Positions 50,911 to 59,986 of a stretch of 64,000 nt of DNA are shown here, in pieces. The stretch's first letter is position 1, and the number at the start of each line of letters is the position of its first letter. Location: positions 310,001 through 374,000 of the forward strand of contig NZ_WHOH01000003.1 of the NCBI RefSeq assembly GCF_009741735.1. Direction: 5' to 3'. The notes under the pieces were generated by a model. That model saw only the letters and a program-made list of their open reading frames with translations. It did no database searches and was not told the origin of the DNA. The position numbers were made by a program, and so were the translations under genes. The DNA is from Lentibacillus sp. JNUCC-1 (lineage in GTDB: Bacteria; Bacillota; Bacilli; Bacillales; Amphibacillaceae).

Positions 50911-52341
50911 ATGAACGCACAAGATTTGAAAAATAGTATTTTGCAATTGGCAATTAAAGGGAAATTAGTGGAACAGCGAGAAGAGGAAGGAACAGCGGAA
51001 GAGCTTTATAGAAAAGTACAAAGAGAAAAACAACGTTTAATTGAAGAAGAAAAAATTAAAAATCGGAAGAAACTACCAGAGATCGCTGAAGATGAAATTC
51101 CATTTGAAATTCCTGATAATTGGAAGTGGATAAGATTAAATGACGTAGGTATAACTCAAACTGGCAATACACCCCCAAGGAAACACCCAGAAAATTTTGG
51201 TGATTATATACCCTTTATTTCACCTGCTGATATATTAAATGGTCAAATAAATTATGAAAATAATGGTCTTTCTGAAGAAGGAATGCAAAAAGGCCGTGTT
51301 ATTTCCAAGAATTCAATTTTACAAGTTTGCATAGGTGGGTCTATTGGGAAGTGTGCTATAAATCTACATAAAGTATCTTATAATCAACAGATTAATGCCA
51401 TACATCCTATTCTTAATGATTATGTATTTATATACCATGTATTGGACTCTGATTTTTTTAATAATGCTATTAAAAGCCACTCCACAGGAACAGCTACCCC
51501 AATTATCAATAAGGGAGCGTGGGAAAAGTTAATTATCCCATTGCCACCACTCAAAGAACAAAAACGAATTGTTTCTAAAGTCCAGGAATTAATCCCATTA
51601 ATTGAACGATATGGCGATGCTTATACAGAAGTGAAGGAATTAAACGAGAAATTTCCTGTTGAAATGGAAAAGTCTATTTTGCAATATGCTATTAAAGGAA
51701 AGTTAGTCGAGCAACGTGATGAGGAAGGAACAGCGGAAGAGCTTTATAAACAAATACAAGAAGAGAAGCAGAGGTTAATTGAAGAGGGGAAGATTAAGAA
51801 GCAGAAGAAATTACCGGAGATTACTGAAGAAGAAATACCTTTTGAGATACCAGATAGTTGGGAATTAGTTAGGTTAGGAGACATTATAGAATTAATATCT
51901 GGTCAAGATATGCCTTCTAGCATGTATAATGAAAAAGAAAAAGGTATTCCATATATAACTGGAGCAAGTAATATAAAAGAATCTAAAGTAATTATTAATC
52001 GTTGGATTGAAAGTCCAAGGTCCGTGGCTTTAGAAGGAGATTTATTGTTAACTTGTAAAGGAACAGTTGGTGAAACAGCAATTTTATGTGAAAAAAAAGT
52101 ACATATAGCTAGACAACTGATGGCCATACGACCTATTTTGTGTGATGTTAATTATTTAGAGTTTTTTATTAATAGTTATATAAATAAATTGAAGAAAAAA
52201 GCAAAAAGTATGATACCAGGAATAAACAGAAAAGATGTTTTAGAAATTATTATACCATTGCCGCCCCTCCAAGAGCAAAATCGTATAGTGAATGGAATTG
52301 AAGAAATATTCCCATACAATAAACAACTAATGAAAAAATAG
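50911..52341 (+). CDS. hsdS: Type I specificity subunit (HsdS)
   Basis: The DNA-recognition subunit, 476 residues. Two target-recognition domains (about 65-220 and 315-470) each follow a near-identical helical repeat of about 60 residues: ILQLAIKGKLVEQREEEGTA at the start and ILQYAIKGKLVEQRDEEGTA near 250. Both repeats continue through KLPEI...EIPFEIPD.W. Each recognition domain ends IPLPPLKEQ or IPLPPLQEQ. The gene looks complete. Such direct repeats allow recombination between specificity domains, but no second hsdS or recombinase is in view. Confidence 0.95.
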   Translation: MNAQDLKNSILQLAIKGKLVEQREEEGTAEELYRKVQREKQRLIEEEKIKNRKKLPEIAEDEIPFEIPDNWKWIRLNDVGITQTGNTPPRKHPENFGDYIPFISPADILNGQINYENNGLSEEGMQKGRVISKNSILQVCIGGSIGKCAINLHKVSYNQQINAIHPILNDYVFIYHVLDSDFFNNAIKSHSTGTATPIINKGAWEKLIIPLPPLKEQKRIVSKVQELIPLIERYGDAYTEVKELNEKFPVEMEKSILQYAIKGKLVEQRDEEGTAEELYKQIQEEKQRLIEEGKIKKQKKLPEITEEEIPFEIPDSWELVRLGDIIELISGQDMPSSMYNEKEKGIPYITGASNIKESKVIINRWIESPRSVALEGDLLLTCKGTVGETAILCEKKVHIARQLMAIRPILCDVNYLEFFINSYINKLKKKAKSMIPGINRKDVLEIIIPLPPLQEQNRIVNGIEEIFPYNKQLMKK

Positions 52342-52431
52342 TTATTGTTATAGGTATCAATCCCCCACCCTGCTAATGATTTAACGTAATAAACAACTAA
52401 ATTAAGCTTTCATCCGAAGGGACCGAAGGTG

Positions 52432-52466
52432 AGGAAGTATAGGATCGGTTCTCGTGCTTCCTCATC
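52432..52466. repeat. Hairpin repeat variant, copy R5
   Basis: GAGGAAGTATAGGATCGGTT then CTCGTGCTTCCTC, a diverged single-hairpin relative of R1-R3, 90 bp after hsdS. It may serve as a terminator. Confidence 0.55.
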
Positions 52467-52624
52467 TCTTATTGATTGAATTAGAACCTTATACGGTTAT
52501 CGACTATTTATTGCTAGAGCTTTAAAGCAGAGGGAGGCTGTTGTCAATCTCAATAATCTTGTTGTAATTATGAAGGGTTGAAACAGCATAATGAAGCGGG
52601 TGAGATTGCTTACCATGAAAAGAG

Positions 52625-53150
52625 ACAACGGATGAACAGGGAGTAGCTGACTTCAAACGGTAAAATAATCATGGCTCCATACTCTAGGCAGGGAACCATG
52701 ATATTTTTTTGCATTATGATATCTGAGTTGTTATACGATAAAAAGACAGGCTTAATGGTTTTACCGCTCTTCATATCTTCAAGTGCCTGATTCAACTCAT
52801 CAATAGGATGCTTTTTAATAAGTTTATCAAATGTGAATCGCTCCTCTTTATAATATGAAATCAACTGAGGAATAAATACACAGATAACCCTTGAGTCTCT
52901 CCGGTAACGGTACGATTTTGCATCACTAAATCATTCAAAATATCTATTACCACATTATCTCCAACGGCACACCTGCAATTTCACCTTCAACAGCCAAATA
53001 TTTAATGCCTTGATCAATTACAAATGGAATACCGGTTATATCAAAAGCACACGTCGACCCGCCATTTATTATTTCCCGGATTTTTGCTGCTGGGTCTTTT
53101 TCTTTTTTACTATTTATCGTATGTGTGGCACCAGGTTCATTAGCTAATTT
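52625..53150 (-). pseudogene. Zinc-dependent alcohol dehydrogenase, 3' fragment with frameshifts
   Basis: On the minus strand the sequence encodes pieces of a medium-chain (aryl/benzyl) alcohol dehydrogenase: LANEPGATHTINSK, then EIINGGSTCAFDITGIPFVIDQ, then in a second frame DILNDLVMQNRTVTGETQG, and in a third FIPQLISYYKEERFTFDKLIKKHPIDELNQALEDM. The N-terminal two thirds, including zinc ligands, are missing, and at least two frameshifts occur. It is a decayed fragment at the edge of the defence island. The bases between 52470 and 52610 could not be assigned. Confidence 0.8.
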
Positions 53151-53166
53151 AAAGTGAAACTACCTA

Positions 53167-53703
53167 CTACGCTAAAATCTCCCTAACAATGCTCTCTTTC
53201 TCAGCCATTTGCAGCTTCCTCCTTGCTCCTCGTCTCCAACTATTAACAGCATCAATTGTAGTTTGATGCAAAAACGCAATCTCTGAAGTTGAATGTCCCT
53301 CGATGGTGCAGTGAAGCCAGGTCCATTGGTTGTGGGTCAGATGATGTTTCAGTTCTTGTATGGCGGATTCCTGGAGCAATGAGGCGGGCAGGTCTCGATG
53401 TGGGGGTTCGCTGCTCATATGATGTGATTCATCTTGAAGGTCTTGATATGTATCGCTGTAGTGCTGGTGTTCTCTTTGGTGTTTTCTGATGTGATCGATA
53501 AGACGATATTTAATGGTGTAGTTAAAGTAAGTTGACATTGGCCCTTTGTCAGGCTGGTATGTCTGGTGTGCATTCCAGAGCGCAATCAGGCCTTCTTGGA
53601 AGAATTCTTGGTGAGGATCGTGGATGTTCAGTTTGTGCAAATGGTAATGAATGCGCTTTCGGTTTTGCTCGTAGATCTCTTCAAATGAGTAATGTCTGTT
53701 CAT
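53167..53703 (-). CDS. Sigma-70 family RNA polymerase sigma factor (ECF-like)
   Basis: A 178-residue sigma factor with region 2 (QEFFQEGLIALWNAHQTYQPDKGPMSTYFNYTIKYRLIDHIRKHQR) and region 4 (ELKHHLTHNQWTWLHCTIEGHSTSEIAFLHQTTIDAVNSWRRGARRKL). His and Gln are unusually abundant in the linker. The type is common in phage and mobile elements and in competence-like control of Bacillaceae. No anti-sigma gene is adjacent. GAAGGAGTTC lies upstream of the ATG. It is transcribed leftward with the XRE gene and may direct expression of the adjacent replication module, which is inference. Confidence 0.85.
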   Translation of the reverse strand: MNRHYSFEEIYEQNRKRIHYHLHKLNIHDPHQEFFQEGLIALWNAHQTYQPDKGPMSTYFNYTIKYRLIDHIRKHQREHQHYSDTYQDLQDESHHMSSEPPHRDLPASLLQESAIQELKHHLTHNQWTWLHCTIEGHSTSEIAFLHQTTIDAVNSWRRGARRKLQMAEKESIVREILA

Positions 53704-53778
53704 GTAAGAACTCCTTCTATGGGATGTAAAAGAGGGGGATAGAGACGAAGATGCTGAAGAAGGTTCGTAAAAACAAGA

Positions 53779-54006
53779 TCACATTTTTTCTTTGAGATTA
53801 TTAATCTCATCTGCTGGAACATCAAGCACTTTAAGTATTTTAAAATACTTGTAATTGGATATGTCATATTGACCGCCTTCCACTCTGCTCAGGTGGTGCT
53901 CATCCATACCGACTTGCTCGGCCAGCCACGCCTGTGTCTTCCGATTTCGATTTCTATGTTTACGTATAAGCTTTCCTGCTTCTCTTGTGAAATCCGATTT
54001 TTCCAT
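53779..54006 (-). CDS. XRE-family repressor-like regulator
   Basis: A 75-residue HTH protein: LIRKHRNRNRKTQAWLAEQVGMDEHHLSRVEGGQYDIS is the XRE helix-turn-helix, followed by a short C-terminal region (ILKVLDVPADEINNLKEKM). ATG 54006 is chosen (AAAAGAGGG upstream); an ATG at 54024 would add six residues and overlap that site. It is divergent from the excisionase-like and replication genes, the usual position of a lysogeny-type repressor. Confidence 0.85.
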   Translation of the reverse strand: MEKSDFTREAGKLIRKHRNRNRKTQAWLAEQVGMDEHHLSRVEGGQYDISNYKYFKILKVLDVPADEINNLKEKM

Positions 54007-54024
54007 ACCAAACCCTCTTTTCAA

Positions 54025-54376
54025 GGGTATTATCCTAAAATATTAAGAATTTTAACATGCCGTATTTCACATATTTATTGGTTAGAGTAAACAAAGTTGT
54101 ATTCAAGAGAATTTTCATCTTGTTATTTAACCGGAAAACACAATATATAGTTTTTAATTTAAACCATATATAGATTTATAAAAATAAAATAATTTAAATA
54201 AAAAATTAAATAAGCCGTCGAAAATAGTTAAAAAGTCTCGAAGCGACAGTCTCGCAGTGCCTGTCACTTCCCGATTGATGTCGTTTTTTGTCGAACGATA
54301 ATTTAACCCAAAATGCCCCTTTTTGTCTGCTCGGTTCGATTGTATTAATGAGCGGCGAAGAAAGGGGGTGTTTGTT
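54025..54376. other. Divergent control region of the phage-like module
   Basis: About 350 bp between the leftward XRE gene and the rightward excisionase-like gene. It is very AT-rich. Two TATATAG blocks about 20 bp apart (near 54146 and 54166) and AT-rich dyads could be operators. AAAGGGGGTGTTTG at 54361 is the binding site of the excisionase-like gene. An iteron-type origin was looked for but not recognised. Confidence 0.4.
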
Positions 54377-54550
54377 ATGGAACGAGAGCATATGACGGTT
54401 AAAGAACTTGCAGCTTATCTGGGTGTGCACACAGATACGATCTACAAAATGGTGCTGATGAATAAAATTCCGCATTTTAAGCTGTGCAGCAAGATTCTTT
54501 TTACACGTGATGTGATTGAGGAGTGGATTCGGGAACAGGAGCTTCAGTAA
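54377..54550 (+). CDS. Excisionase-family (MerR/Xis-like) DNA-binding protein
   Basis: A 57-residue helix-turn-helix protein: MTVKELAAYLGVHTDTIYKMVLMNKIPHFKL and then FTRDVIEEWIREQE. This is the standard helix_turn_helix_17/excisionase family. ATG 54377 has AAAGGGGG upstream; an in-frame ATG at 54323 is too far from any binding site. These small proteins act as excision factors or regulators in integrative elements. It is the first gene of the rightward module. Confidence 0.88.
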   Translation: MEREHMTVKELAAYLGVHTDTIYKMVLMNKIPHFKLCSKILFTRDVIEEWIREQELQ

Positions 54551-54603
54551 GTGGAGCTCCTATTTGGCGTGGGAAAATTTAATCAATCAAAGGAGAGATT
54601 AGG

Positions 54604-55326
54604 ATGAATTATATTAAAGAAATGAATGCTTTCAAGGAATGGAAGACAACGAACAGACTGACGCCGAGCGCAGTTGCGTTGTGGTATACGCTGATGGCGA
54701 TAAACAATTCGGCGAGATGGAAGCACTCGTTTAACGCACCGAATTCACTTGTACAGCAGCTCACAGGCCTGTCGAGACAGGGAGTTGCCGATGCACGAGC
54801 TCAACTTTTGGAAAATGGATTCTTACGTTATGAAAAAGGAAAACGAAACGATGCGCCAGTCTACCAAATGGTGTCATTAGTCCAATCAGTTGACCTATCA
54901 CTTGACACAACGGTTGACACATCTGCTGACCAGGACTTGACCATACATAAACATAAACATAAACAAAAAAGCAACAGCAGAAGCGCGCACGAGGAAAATG
55001 ATTCGCTGGTCGTTTATGAAGAGAACTTTGGCAAGGTTATACCGATCGTCAGGAAAGCGCTATTGGAGTGGAATGACAAGCTGGGGGATGAAGCTGTTAT
55101 TCATGCAATGAACCTGACCGTCCGAAGGGGCGGTAAATCACTCGGATACATCGAGCAAATTTTAAAAGAGTGGGCGAAAGCAGGATTAACGTCATTGGAC
55201 GAGGTACTGGCTTATGAAGCCGATAAAGAAGAAAAACGCAGTCATAAAATCGTGGTTAAGGAACAGTCACAAGAAAGCTATCATGCGATATTTGAGGCGT
55301 TTAGACAAGGAGGTGAAATCGAATGA
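54604..55326 (+). CDS. DnaD-like phage replication protein
   Basis: A 240-residue protein with an N-terminal winged-helix region (LTPSAVALWYTLMAINNSARWKHSF, LSRQGVADARAQLLENGFLRYEKG). A charged linker with a KHKHKHKQK run follows, and a DnaD/DnaB2-type C-terminal domain (YEENFGKVIPIVRKALLEWNDKLGDEAVIHAM, SLGYIEQILKEWAKAGL). DnaD proteins help load the replicative helicase at an origin. AAAGGAGAG precedes the ATG. It overlaps the next gene by 4 bp. Confidence 0.9.
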   Translation: MNYIKEMNAFKEWKTTNRLTPSAVALWYTLMAINNSARWKHSFNAPNSLVQQLTGLSRQGVADARAQLLENGFLRYEKGKRNDAPVYQMVSLVQSVDLSLDTTVDTSADQDLTIHKHKHKQKSNSRSAHEENDSLVVYEENFGKVIPIVRKALLEWNDKLGDEAVIHAMNLTVRRGGKSLGYIEQILKEWAKAGLTSLDEVLAYEADKEEKRSHKIVVKEQSQESYHAIFEAFRQGGEIE

Positions 55327-55649
55327 CGCAGGACGAAGCTTTGGACATTTTAGAGACAATCAAAGAGGTTTACCCGAAGTTTCAGGTCACCCCTAAAAAA
55401 GTGGCAGTACTCGTGCCGCCTCTGAAAAAAATGGATTACCAGGGTGTCCTTGATAAGTTTTCCCACCATGTGGCCAACAGCCCATATGCCCCGACTCTAG
55501 CTGATATTGCAGCATACCCGCCGGAGGAGAATCTGTACTTGGAGCAGATGAAACAGTGGCGGGCAGAAGCGGCGAAGGTCTCCCCTGAGGTCAAGGAGCG
55601 ATTCCGGGTTGCCATGCACAAACTGATCAAGGAGAAGACGGGGACATGA
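55323..55649 (+). CDS. Probable helicase-loading accessory protein of phage type
   Basis: A 108-residue helical protein, MTQDEALDILETIKEVYPKFQV..., with LVPPLKKMDYQGVLDKFSHHVANSPYAPTLADIAAY. This resembles the short replication proteins found between dnaD-like and dnaB-like genes in phages of Firmicutes (related to SPP1 G39P-type loaders). It overlaps both neighbours by 4 bp (ATGA). The assignment as loader rests on position and general similarity. Confidence 0.7.
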   Translation: MTQDEALDILETIKEVYPKFQVTPKKVAVLVPPLKKMDYQGVLDKFSHHVANSPYAPTLADIAAYPPEENLYLEQMKQWRAEAAKVSPEVKERFRVAMHKLIKEKTGT

Positions 55650-56935
55650 TGGTGGCAAATTATGAAGCAGAAGCAGCTGTGCTTGGGGCAGTGCTCATTG
55701 ACGGGGCGCTGTTTAAAGACCTGGAAGTACAGGAGGAGCATTTTAGCAACAGGCGCCATCAGGTCATTTACCGGGCGATGGTGGAGGCGGCAGCCAGTGG
55801 TGAGTTCATTGATCTCGTCGTGGTCACCACCCGTCTCGGTTCAGCCATTCAGCAGGTCGGCGGTACCGAATATCTGCTGGAAATGGCCGAATCCGTACCC
55901 AGCACGGCAGGTTTCAAGCACCATGAGCAGCTCATTTTTGCCGCTTATCGTTTGCGGAAATCACGGGAATGCGCCATCAGATTCAGTCAAGCACCCAATG
56001 ATGGTCACTTGGATACCCTCATAACTGATTTGCAGACAATCCGGGAAACTGGAGCCATCCAGTCGGAGAAAACGACCTATGAATATCTTTTGGAAATCAC
56101 GGATGAAATGGTGGCGCCGCCTGATCAACCTTCCGGCTGCATGACAGCTTATCAAGACCTGGATGAAATGACCGGCGGCATGCAACAGGGCGACCTGATC
56201 ATTGTCGCCGCCAGACCATCCGTCGGAAAAACAGCATTCGCTCTGAACCTTGCTGCAGGACATTGCAAGAACGGCGGATCGTCACTCGTGTTCAGTCTGG
56301 AAATGAGTCAAAAACCCCTTCTGCACCGCATCATCTCTGCAGAAGGGTCCATCAGCGGACAAAAGTGGCGCGACTTTTCCTTCTCCAAGAATGATTACCA
56401 AGAAGCCTTCCATGCCGTTGGCAAAATATCTGAATGGGATCTGGCAATCTACGATCAAAAGCACACCATCATGGGCATCATCGCCACGATTCGAAAACAG
56501 GTCCATGACAATCCAGATGGCCGCCACTTGATCATCATCGATTACCTGCAGCTGATCACCCCTGCCAGCAGGCGAGAAAGACGCGACTTGGAAGTCGGTG
56601 AAATCACCCGGGAACTCAAACTCCTAGCCATCGAACTCAATATCCCAATCATCCTCCTCTCCCAGCTGTCCCGAAGCGTCGAATCCCGGCAAAACAAACG
56701 CCCCCTCATGTCCGACTTGAGAGAATCAGGCAACATCGAACAAGACGCCGACGTGATCTTCTTCTTGTATCGGGAGGATTACTATGAGAAGCAGAAAGAC
56801 CAGGACCGGATTGAGGTGATTATTTCGAAACAGCGGAATGGACCGACTGGAGTGGTGAAGTTGGGGTTTTTGAAGGAGTTTGGGCGGTTTGTGGAAGTGA
56901 AGAAAGCAGGGAGTGACAGGCACATTATAATATAA
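55646..56935 (+). CDS. Replicative DNA helicase, DnaB family (phage type)
   Basis: A 429-residue DnaB-like helicase. The N-terminal domain (EAEAAVLGAVLIDGALFKDL) matches DnaB. The C-terminal RecA-like core has Walker A AARPSVGKTAFALN (about residues 192-205), IIIDYLQLI (Walker B), LLSQLSRSVE and QDADVIFFLYR (motif H4). At 429 residues it is slightly shorter than chromosomal DnaB, as in phage homologues. It ends the replication module. Codon usage in the last 200 bp becomes more G-rich. A bidirectional terminator follows. Confidence 0.93.
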   Translation: MMVANYEAEAAVLGAVLIDGALFKDLEVQEEHFSNRRHQVIYRAMVEAAASGEFIDLVVVTTRLGSAIQQVGGTEYLLEMAESVPSTAGFKHHEQLIFAAYRLRKSRECAIRFSQAPNDGHLDTLITDLQTIRETGAIQSEKTTYEYLLEITDEMVAPPDQPSGCMTAYQDLDEMTGGMQQGDLIIVAARPSVGKTAFALNLAAGHCKNGGSSLVFSLEMSQKPLLHRIISAEGSISGQKWRDFSFSKNDYQEAFHAVGKISEWDLAIYDQKHTIMGIIATIRKQVHDNPDGRHLIIIDYLQLITPASRRERRDLEVGEITRELKLLAIELNIPIILLSQLSRSVESRQNKRPLMSDLRESGNIEQDADVIFFLYREDYYEKQKDQDRIEVIISKQRNGPTGVVKLGFLKEFGRFVEVKKAGSDRHIII

Positions 56936-56967
56936 ATGTCTCTCGACATGCCTTTCGATTGAAAAAG

Positions 56968-56994
56968 CCATATTCGACAGAATATGGTTTTCAA
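56968..56994. terminator. Bidirectional terminator after the DnaB-like gene
   Basis: The stem AAAGCCATATTC / GAATATGGTTTT with loop GACA lies 33 nt after the stop. Confidence 0.8.
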
Positions 56995-57084
56995 ATGACT
57001 ATGCCTCAGCTTTTATGATTCATGAAACTAGCGTAATGCTTACGTTTGAAGGCTTGGATAGCAGCAAGGCTCTTTGTGATTTAA

Positions 57085-57969
57085 TTATACGGATTTAGAT
57101 ACATAAGTATTTTCAATGTGTTTAATAAACGCTTTAACAACAGGTGAGGTATACATGCCTTTTTTAAATATAACTCCAACTTGAAGCGATGGCAGTTCCT
57201 CCTCAATTTCCAATGCAAGCGTATTATCTCTGTTTGAAGGGTTGATATAAATCTTCGGCAGTATTGTAAAACCCTCATTAAGAGTCGCCATTTTAATAAG
57301 CGAATACACATCCGGCGATTCAACTGTTGGATTTAATTTGAACCCCTTACTCTCACAATATAGATCTATGACCTGTCTAATGTAATATTGAGCCGGCATG
57401 AAAAATAATGGATATTGAGATAGATACTTTAAATCAACCTTTTTTTGTGAAGGAACTTCATGGTTAATCGAAGTGATTGCATGTAAATTTGCTGAAAATA
57501 ATGGTATTGTTTCGAGCTGCTCATGGTATGCAGGCAAAAAAACAACACCCAAATCAATCGAAGAATTTAATAGCCTTTCGATTGTCTTTTCAGTTTTTAA
57601 AACAGATATTGAAACTTTGACATGGGGAAATTGCTTGTGAAAGTTGAGCATTGGTTCAAATAGCAATTGGTTTCCTGAACATCCCACGCGAATTTCGCCG
57701 CGGGTAGTTTTATTAAAATCCTCTATGGATTTAGTTGCTTGGTCGATTTCCAACAAAATACGATTAACATGCTTTAATAGAATATAGCCTGTATCCGTTA
57801 TCTCGACCTTCCCGCCGTCTCGGTGAAATAAAACTGTATTTAGCTCGCCTTCTAAATTTCTAATTTGCTGGCTGAGTGTTGGCTGTGAGATGCCTAGTTG
57901 GTCTGCAGCACGACTAAAATGAAGTTCTTCTGTAACAGCAAAAAAATATTTCAGCAACTTTAGTTTCAT
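57085..57969 (-). CDS. LysR-family transcriptional regulator
   Basis: A 294-residue LysR-type regulator. The N-terminal HTH is KLLKYFFAVTEELHFSRAADQLGISQPTLSQQIRNLE, and the effector-binding domain begins GEIRVGCSGNQLLFEPML. It is divergent from the TPP-enzyme gene 167 bp away, with a palindrome between them, the standard layout for LysR control of an adjacent operon. The ligand is probably a compound taken up or made by the downstream enzymes. The start ATG at 57969 is preceded by AGAGGTGTATGTAA. Confidence 0.93.
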   Translation of the reverse strand: MKLKLLKYFFAVTEELHFSRAADQLGISQPTLSQQIRNLEGELNTVLFHRDGGKVEITDTGYILLKHVNRILLEIDQATKSIEDFNKTTRGEIRVGCSGNQLLFEPMLNFHKQFPHVKVSISVLKTEKTIERLLNSSIDLGVVFLPAYHEQLETIPLFSANLHAITSINHEVPSQKKVDLKYLSQYPLFFMPAQYYIRQVIDLYCESKGFKLNPTVESPDVYSLIKMATLNEGFTILPKIYINPSNRDNTLALEIEEELPSLQVGVIFKKGMYTSPVVKAFIKHIENTYVSKSV

Positions 57970-58015
57970 TTACATACACCTCTTAATCACCTATAAATTT
58001 CCAGCATAGTCTGTG

Positions 58016-58032
58016 CCTATAGTATGTATAGG
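58016..58032 (+). promoter_or_regulatory. LysR-type operator palindrome
   Basis: CCTATAGTATGTATAGG is a perfect 6-bp inverted repeat around GTATG, with the T-N11-A pattern of LysR sites. It sits 46 bp from the lysR start and about 104 bp upstream of the TPP-enzyme start. Confidence 0.65.
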
Positions 58033-58135
58033 AAAATCTATATTGAATAGTTAAACAATACATGATAGTTTCTTAATAATCAATAAAAGTAAACGCTCTT
58101 GAAGTGGCGATTGTTTGAAAGGCAGGAGGAAATTA

Positions 58136-59872
58136 TTGAATAAATATACAACAAGTATGGCTTTTTTGGAAGCTCTCCAAGAAGCCGGTGTCTCGTATTT
58201 GTTTTCAAACTTTGGAAGTGATCATCCAGCATTGATTGAGGCACTTGCTGCAGGAGAAAAAGAAGAGAAAGACTTACCGCGTGTCGTTATGTGCCCGCAC
58301 GAAATGGTAGCGATCAGTGCTGCACATGGTTATGCACAAGTTACGGGTAAGCCTCAGGCTGTTATCGTTCATGTTGAGTGCGGGACACAGAATTTAGGTG
58401 CGGGTCTCCATAATGCATGGAAGGGTGAAGTTCCTATTTTAATATTTGCCGGAAAATCACCTTACACACAAGAAGGTGAGTTACTGGGAAGCAGGAATGA
58501 ATTTATTCAATGGATACAGGATGTTCCTGATCAAGGTGGAATTGTAAGAGGATATATGAAGTATATCAATGAGATTCAAACAGGTTTAAATGTAAAACAA
58601 TTGGTTTATCGATCTTTGCAGATTTCCCAAACGACCCCCAAAGGTCCAGTATATCTTATGGGGGCTCGCGAAGTAATGGAAGAAGAAATTCCGAAAGCGA
58701 CGGATTTAGATATAGATCAGTGGAAACCTGTAGCGCCTGCTGCTTTACCTCCTGGAGAAGTTACTACAATTATAGAAGATTTATTAAAAGCAAAAAACCC
58801 TTTGGTTGTGACGTCTTATCTAGGACGAAACAAGAAGGCTGTTACAGAACTCGTTTCTTTTTGCGAAAGAATGGCTGTACCTATATTAGAATCCGTACCT
58901 TCTTATATGAATTTTCCACCTGATAACACTCTTCACATGGGTTATCAATGGAATACAAAAAAACAAAATGAGGTATTAGAAAATGCTGATTTCATACTGG
59001 TCGTAAACAGCACAGTCCCTTGGATACCTTTAAAAAATAAACCTTTAAAAGAGGCGATTGTTTATTATATTGACGATAATCCTTTGAAAGACCAAACACC
59101 ACTTTGGTATATTCCTTCAAAACAATTTTTTGCAGCAGATGCAGAAACAGCCTTAAAGCAGTTAAATGAAAAGTTAGAGCAAATAACATTGGAAGATGAC
59201 ATTGTTGTAAGTAGAAGGGCAAAAGTTAAAGAGCTTAACCTTCAGAAAGTAAAAGCCCAAAAAGAGGCTGAACAACTTAGTGATAATACAATGACTCCTG
59301 AGTATGTTCTTGCGTGCATAAGGCAAGTAAGTGACGAAAACACTATTATTATCAATGAACTTATATCGAGCTATGATGTCTCTTATCAACATTTAAATAT
59401 GAATCAGCCCGGATCTGTGTTTACAAGTGGGGGAGGTGGACTTGGCTGGAATGGCGGGGCAGCGATTGGGGCTAAGTTAGCTGATCCATCAAAAATGGTT
59501 ATCAATCTTACTGGTGATGGCAGTTATATTTTTAGTGTCCCATCAGCGGTTTATTGGATGGCTCGAAAGTATCAAACTCCTTTTTTAACCATTATTTTTA
59601 ACAATGAAGGCTGGCTATCTCCAAAGTTGTCAACATTAGGTATTCATCCGGAGGGCGTAGGGTATCAAACAAAACAATTTTTCACGGATTTCACCCCTGT
59701 ATCAGATTTATCAAAAATAGCTGAGGCAGCAGGGGGAGCTTTTGCTTTAAAAGTCACCCAAGCAAATGAGTTAACAAACGCTTTGAAAAAAGCGATCGAA
59801 GCGGTTCATTCAGGTCAAAATGCTGTATTAGATGTTTATTTACCCTCAGTCAAGAATTATGGGAATAAATAA
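58136..59872 (+). CDS. Thiamine pyrophosphate-dependent enzyme (acetolactate-synthase-like)
   Basis: A 578-residue ThDP enzyme of the acetohydroxyacid synthase/pyruvate decarboxylase superfamily. The N-terminal PYR domain has the catalytic Glu in MCPHEMVAISAAHGYAQ and the FSNFGSDHPALIEALA start. The PP domain has the ThDP motif NLTGDGSYIFSVPSAVYWM ending FNNEGW. It lacks an obvious FAD-binding character and has no small subunit gene, so it is unlikely to be ilvB. TTG 58136 is chosen (AGGAGG upstream). It is the first gene after the divergent LysR and probably acts on a 2-oxo acid in the same pathway as the next enzymes. Confidence 0.85.
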   Translation: MNKYTTSMAFLEALQEAGVSYLFSNFGSDHPALIEALAAGEKEEKDLPRVVMCPHEMVAISAAHGYAQVTGKPQAVIVHVECGTQNLGAGLHNAWKGEVPILIFAGKSPYTQEGELLGSRNEFIQWIQDVPDQGGIVRGYMKYINEIQTGLNVKQLVYRSLQISQTTPKGPVYLMGAREVMEEEIPKATDLDIDQWKPVAPAALPPGEVTTIIEDLLKAKNPLVVTSYLGRNKKAVTELVSFCERMAVPILESVPSYMNFPPDNTLHMGYQWNTKKQNEVLENADFILVVNSTVPWIPLKNKPLKEAIVYYIDDNPLKDQTPLWYIPSKQFFAADAETALKQLNEKLEQITLEDDIVVSRRAKVKELNLQKVKAQKEAEQLSDNTMTPEYVLACIRQVSDENTIIINELISSYDVSYQHLNMNQPGSVFTSGGGGLGWNGGAAIGAKLADPSKMVINLTGDGSYIFSVPSAVYWMARKYQTPFLTIIFNNEGWLSPKLSTLGIHPEGVGYQTKQFFTDFTPVSDLSKIAEAAGGAFALKVTQANELTNALKKAIEAVHSGQNAVLDVYLPSVKNYGNK

Positions 59873-59986
59873 ATATAGGGTTATTAATAATTAAAATTTT
59901 TTCAAAACAAAAAATCTTATATTGCCTTTAATATGTTTTTAAGGTACTATAATTTATTATAAAAAATTAATAGGAGGGGTTGGACA

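Noticed and set aside
50911..52341. HsdS as a phase-variable shufflon
   Set aside because: The two internal repeats are normal for HsdS, and no recombinase or extra hsdS fragment is present.
53289..53729. Cys-rich frames antisense to the sigma factor gene
   Set aside because: They are shadows of a well-supported sigma factor gene.
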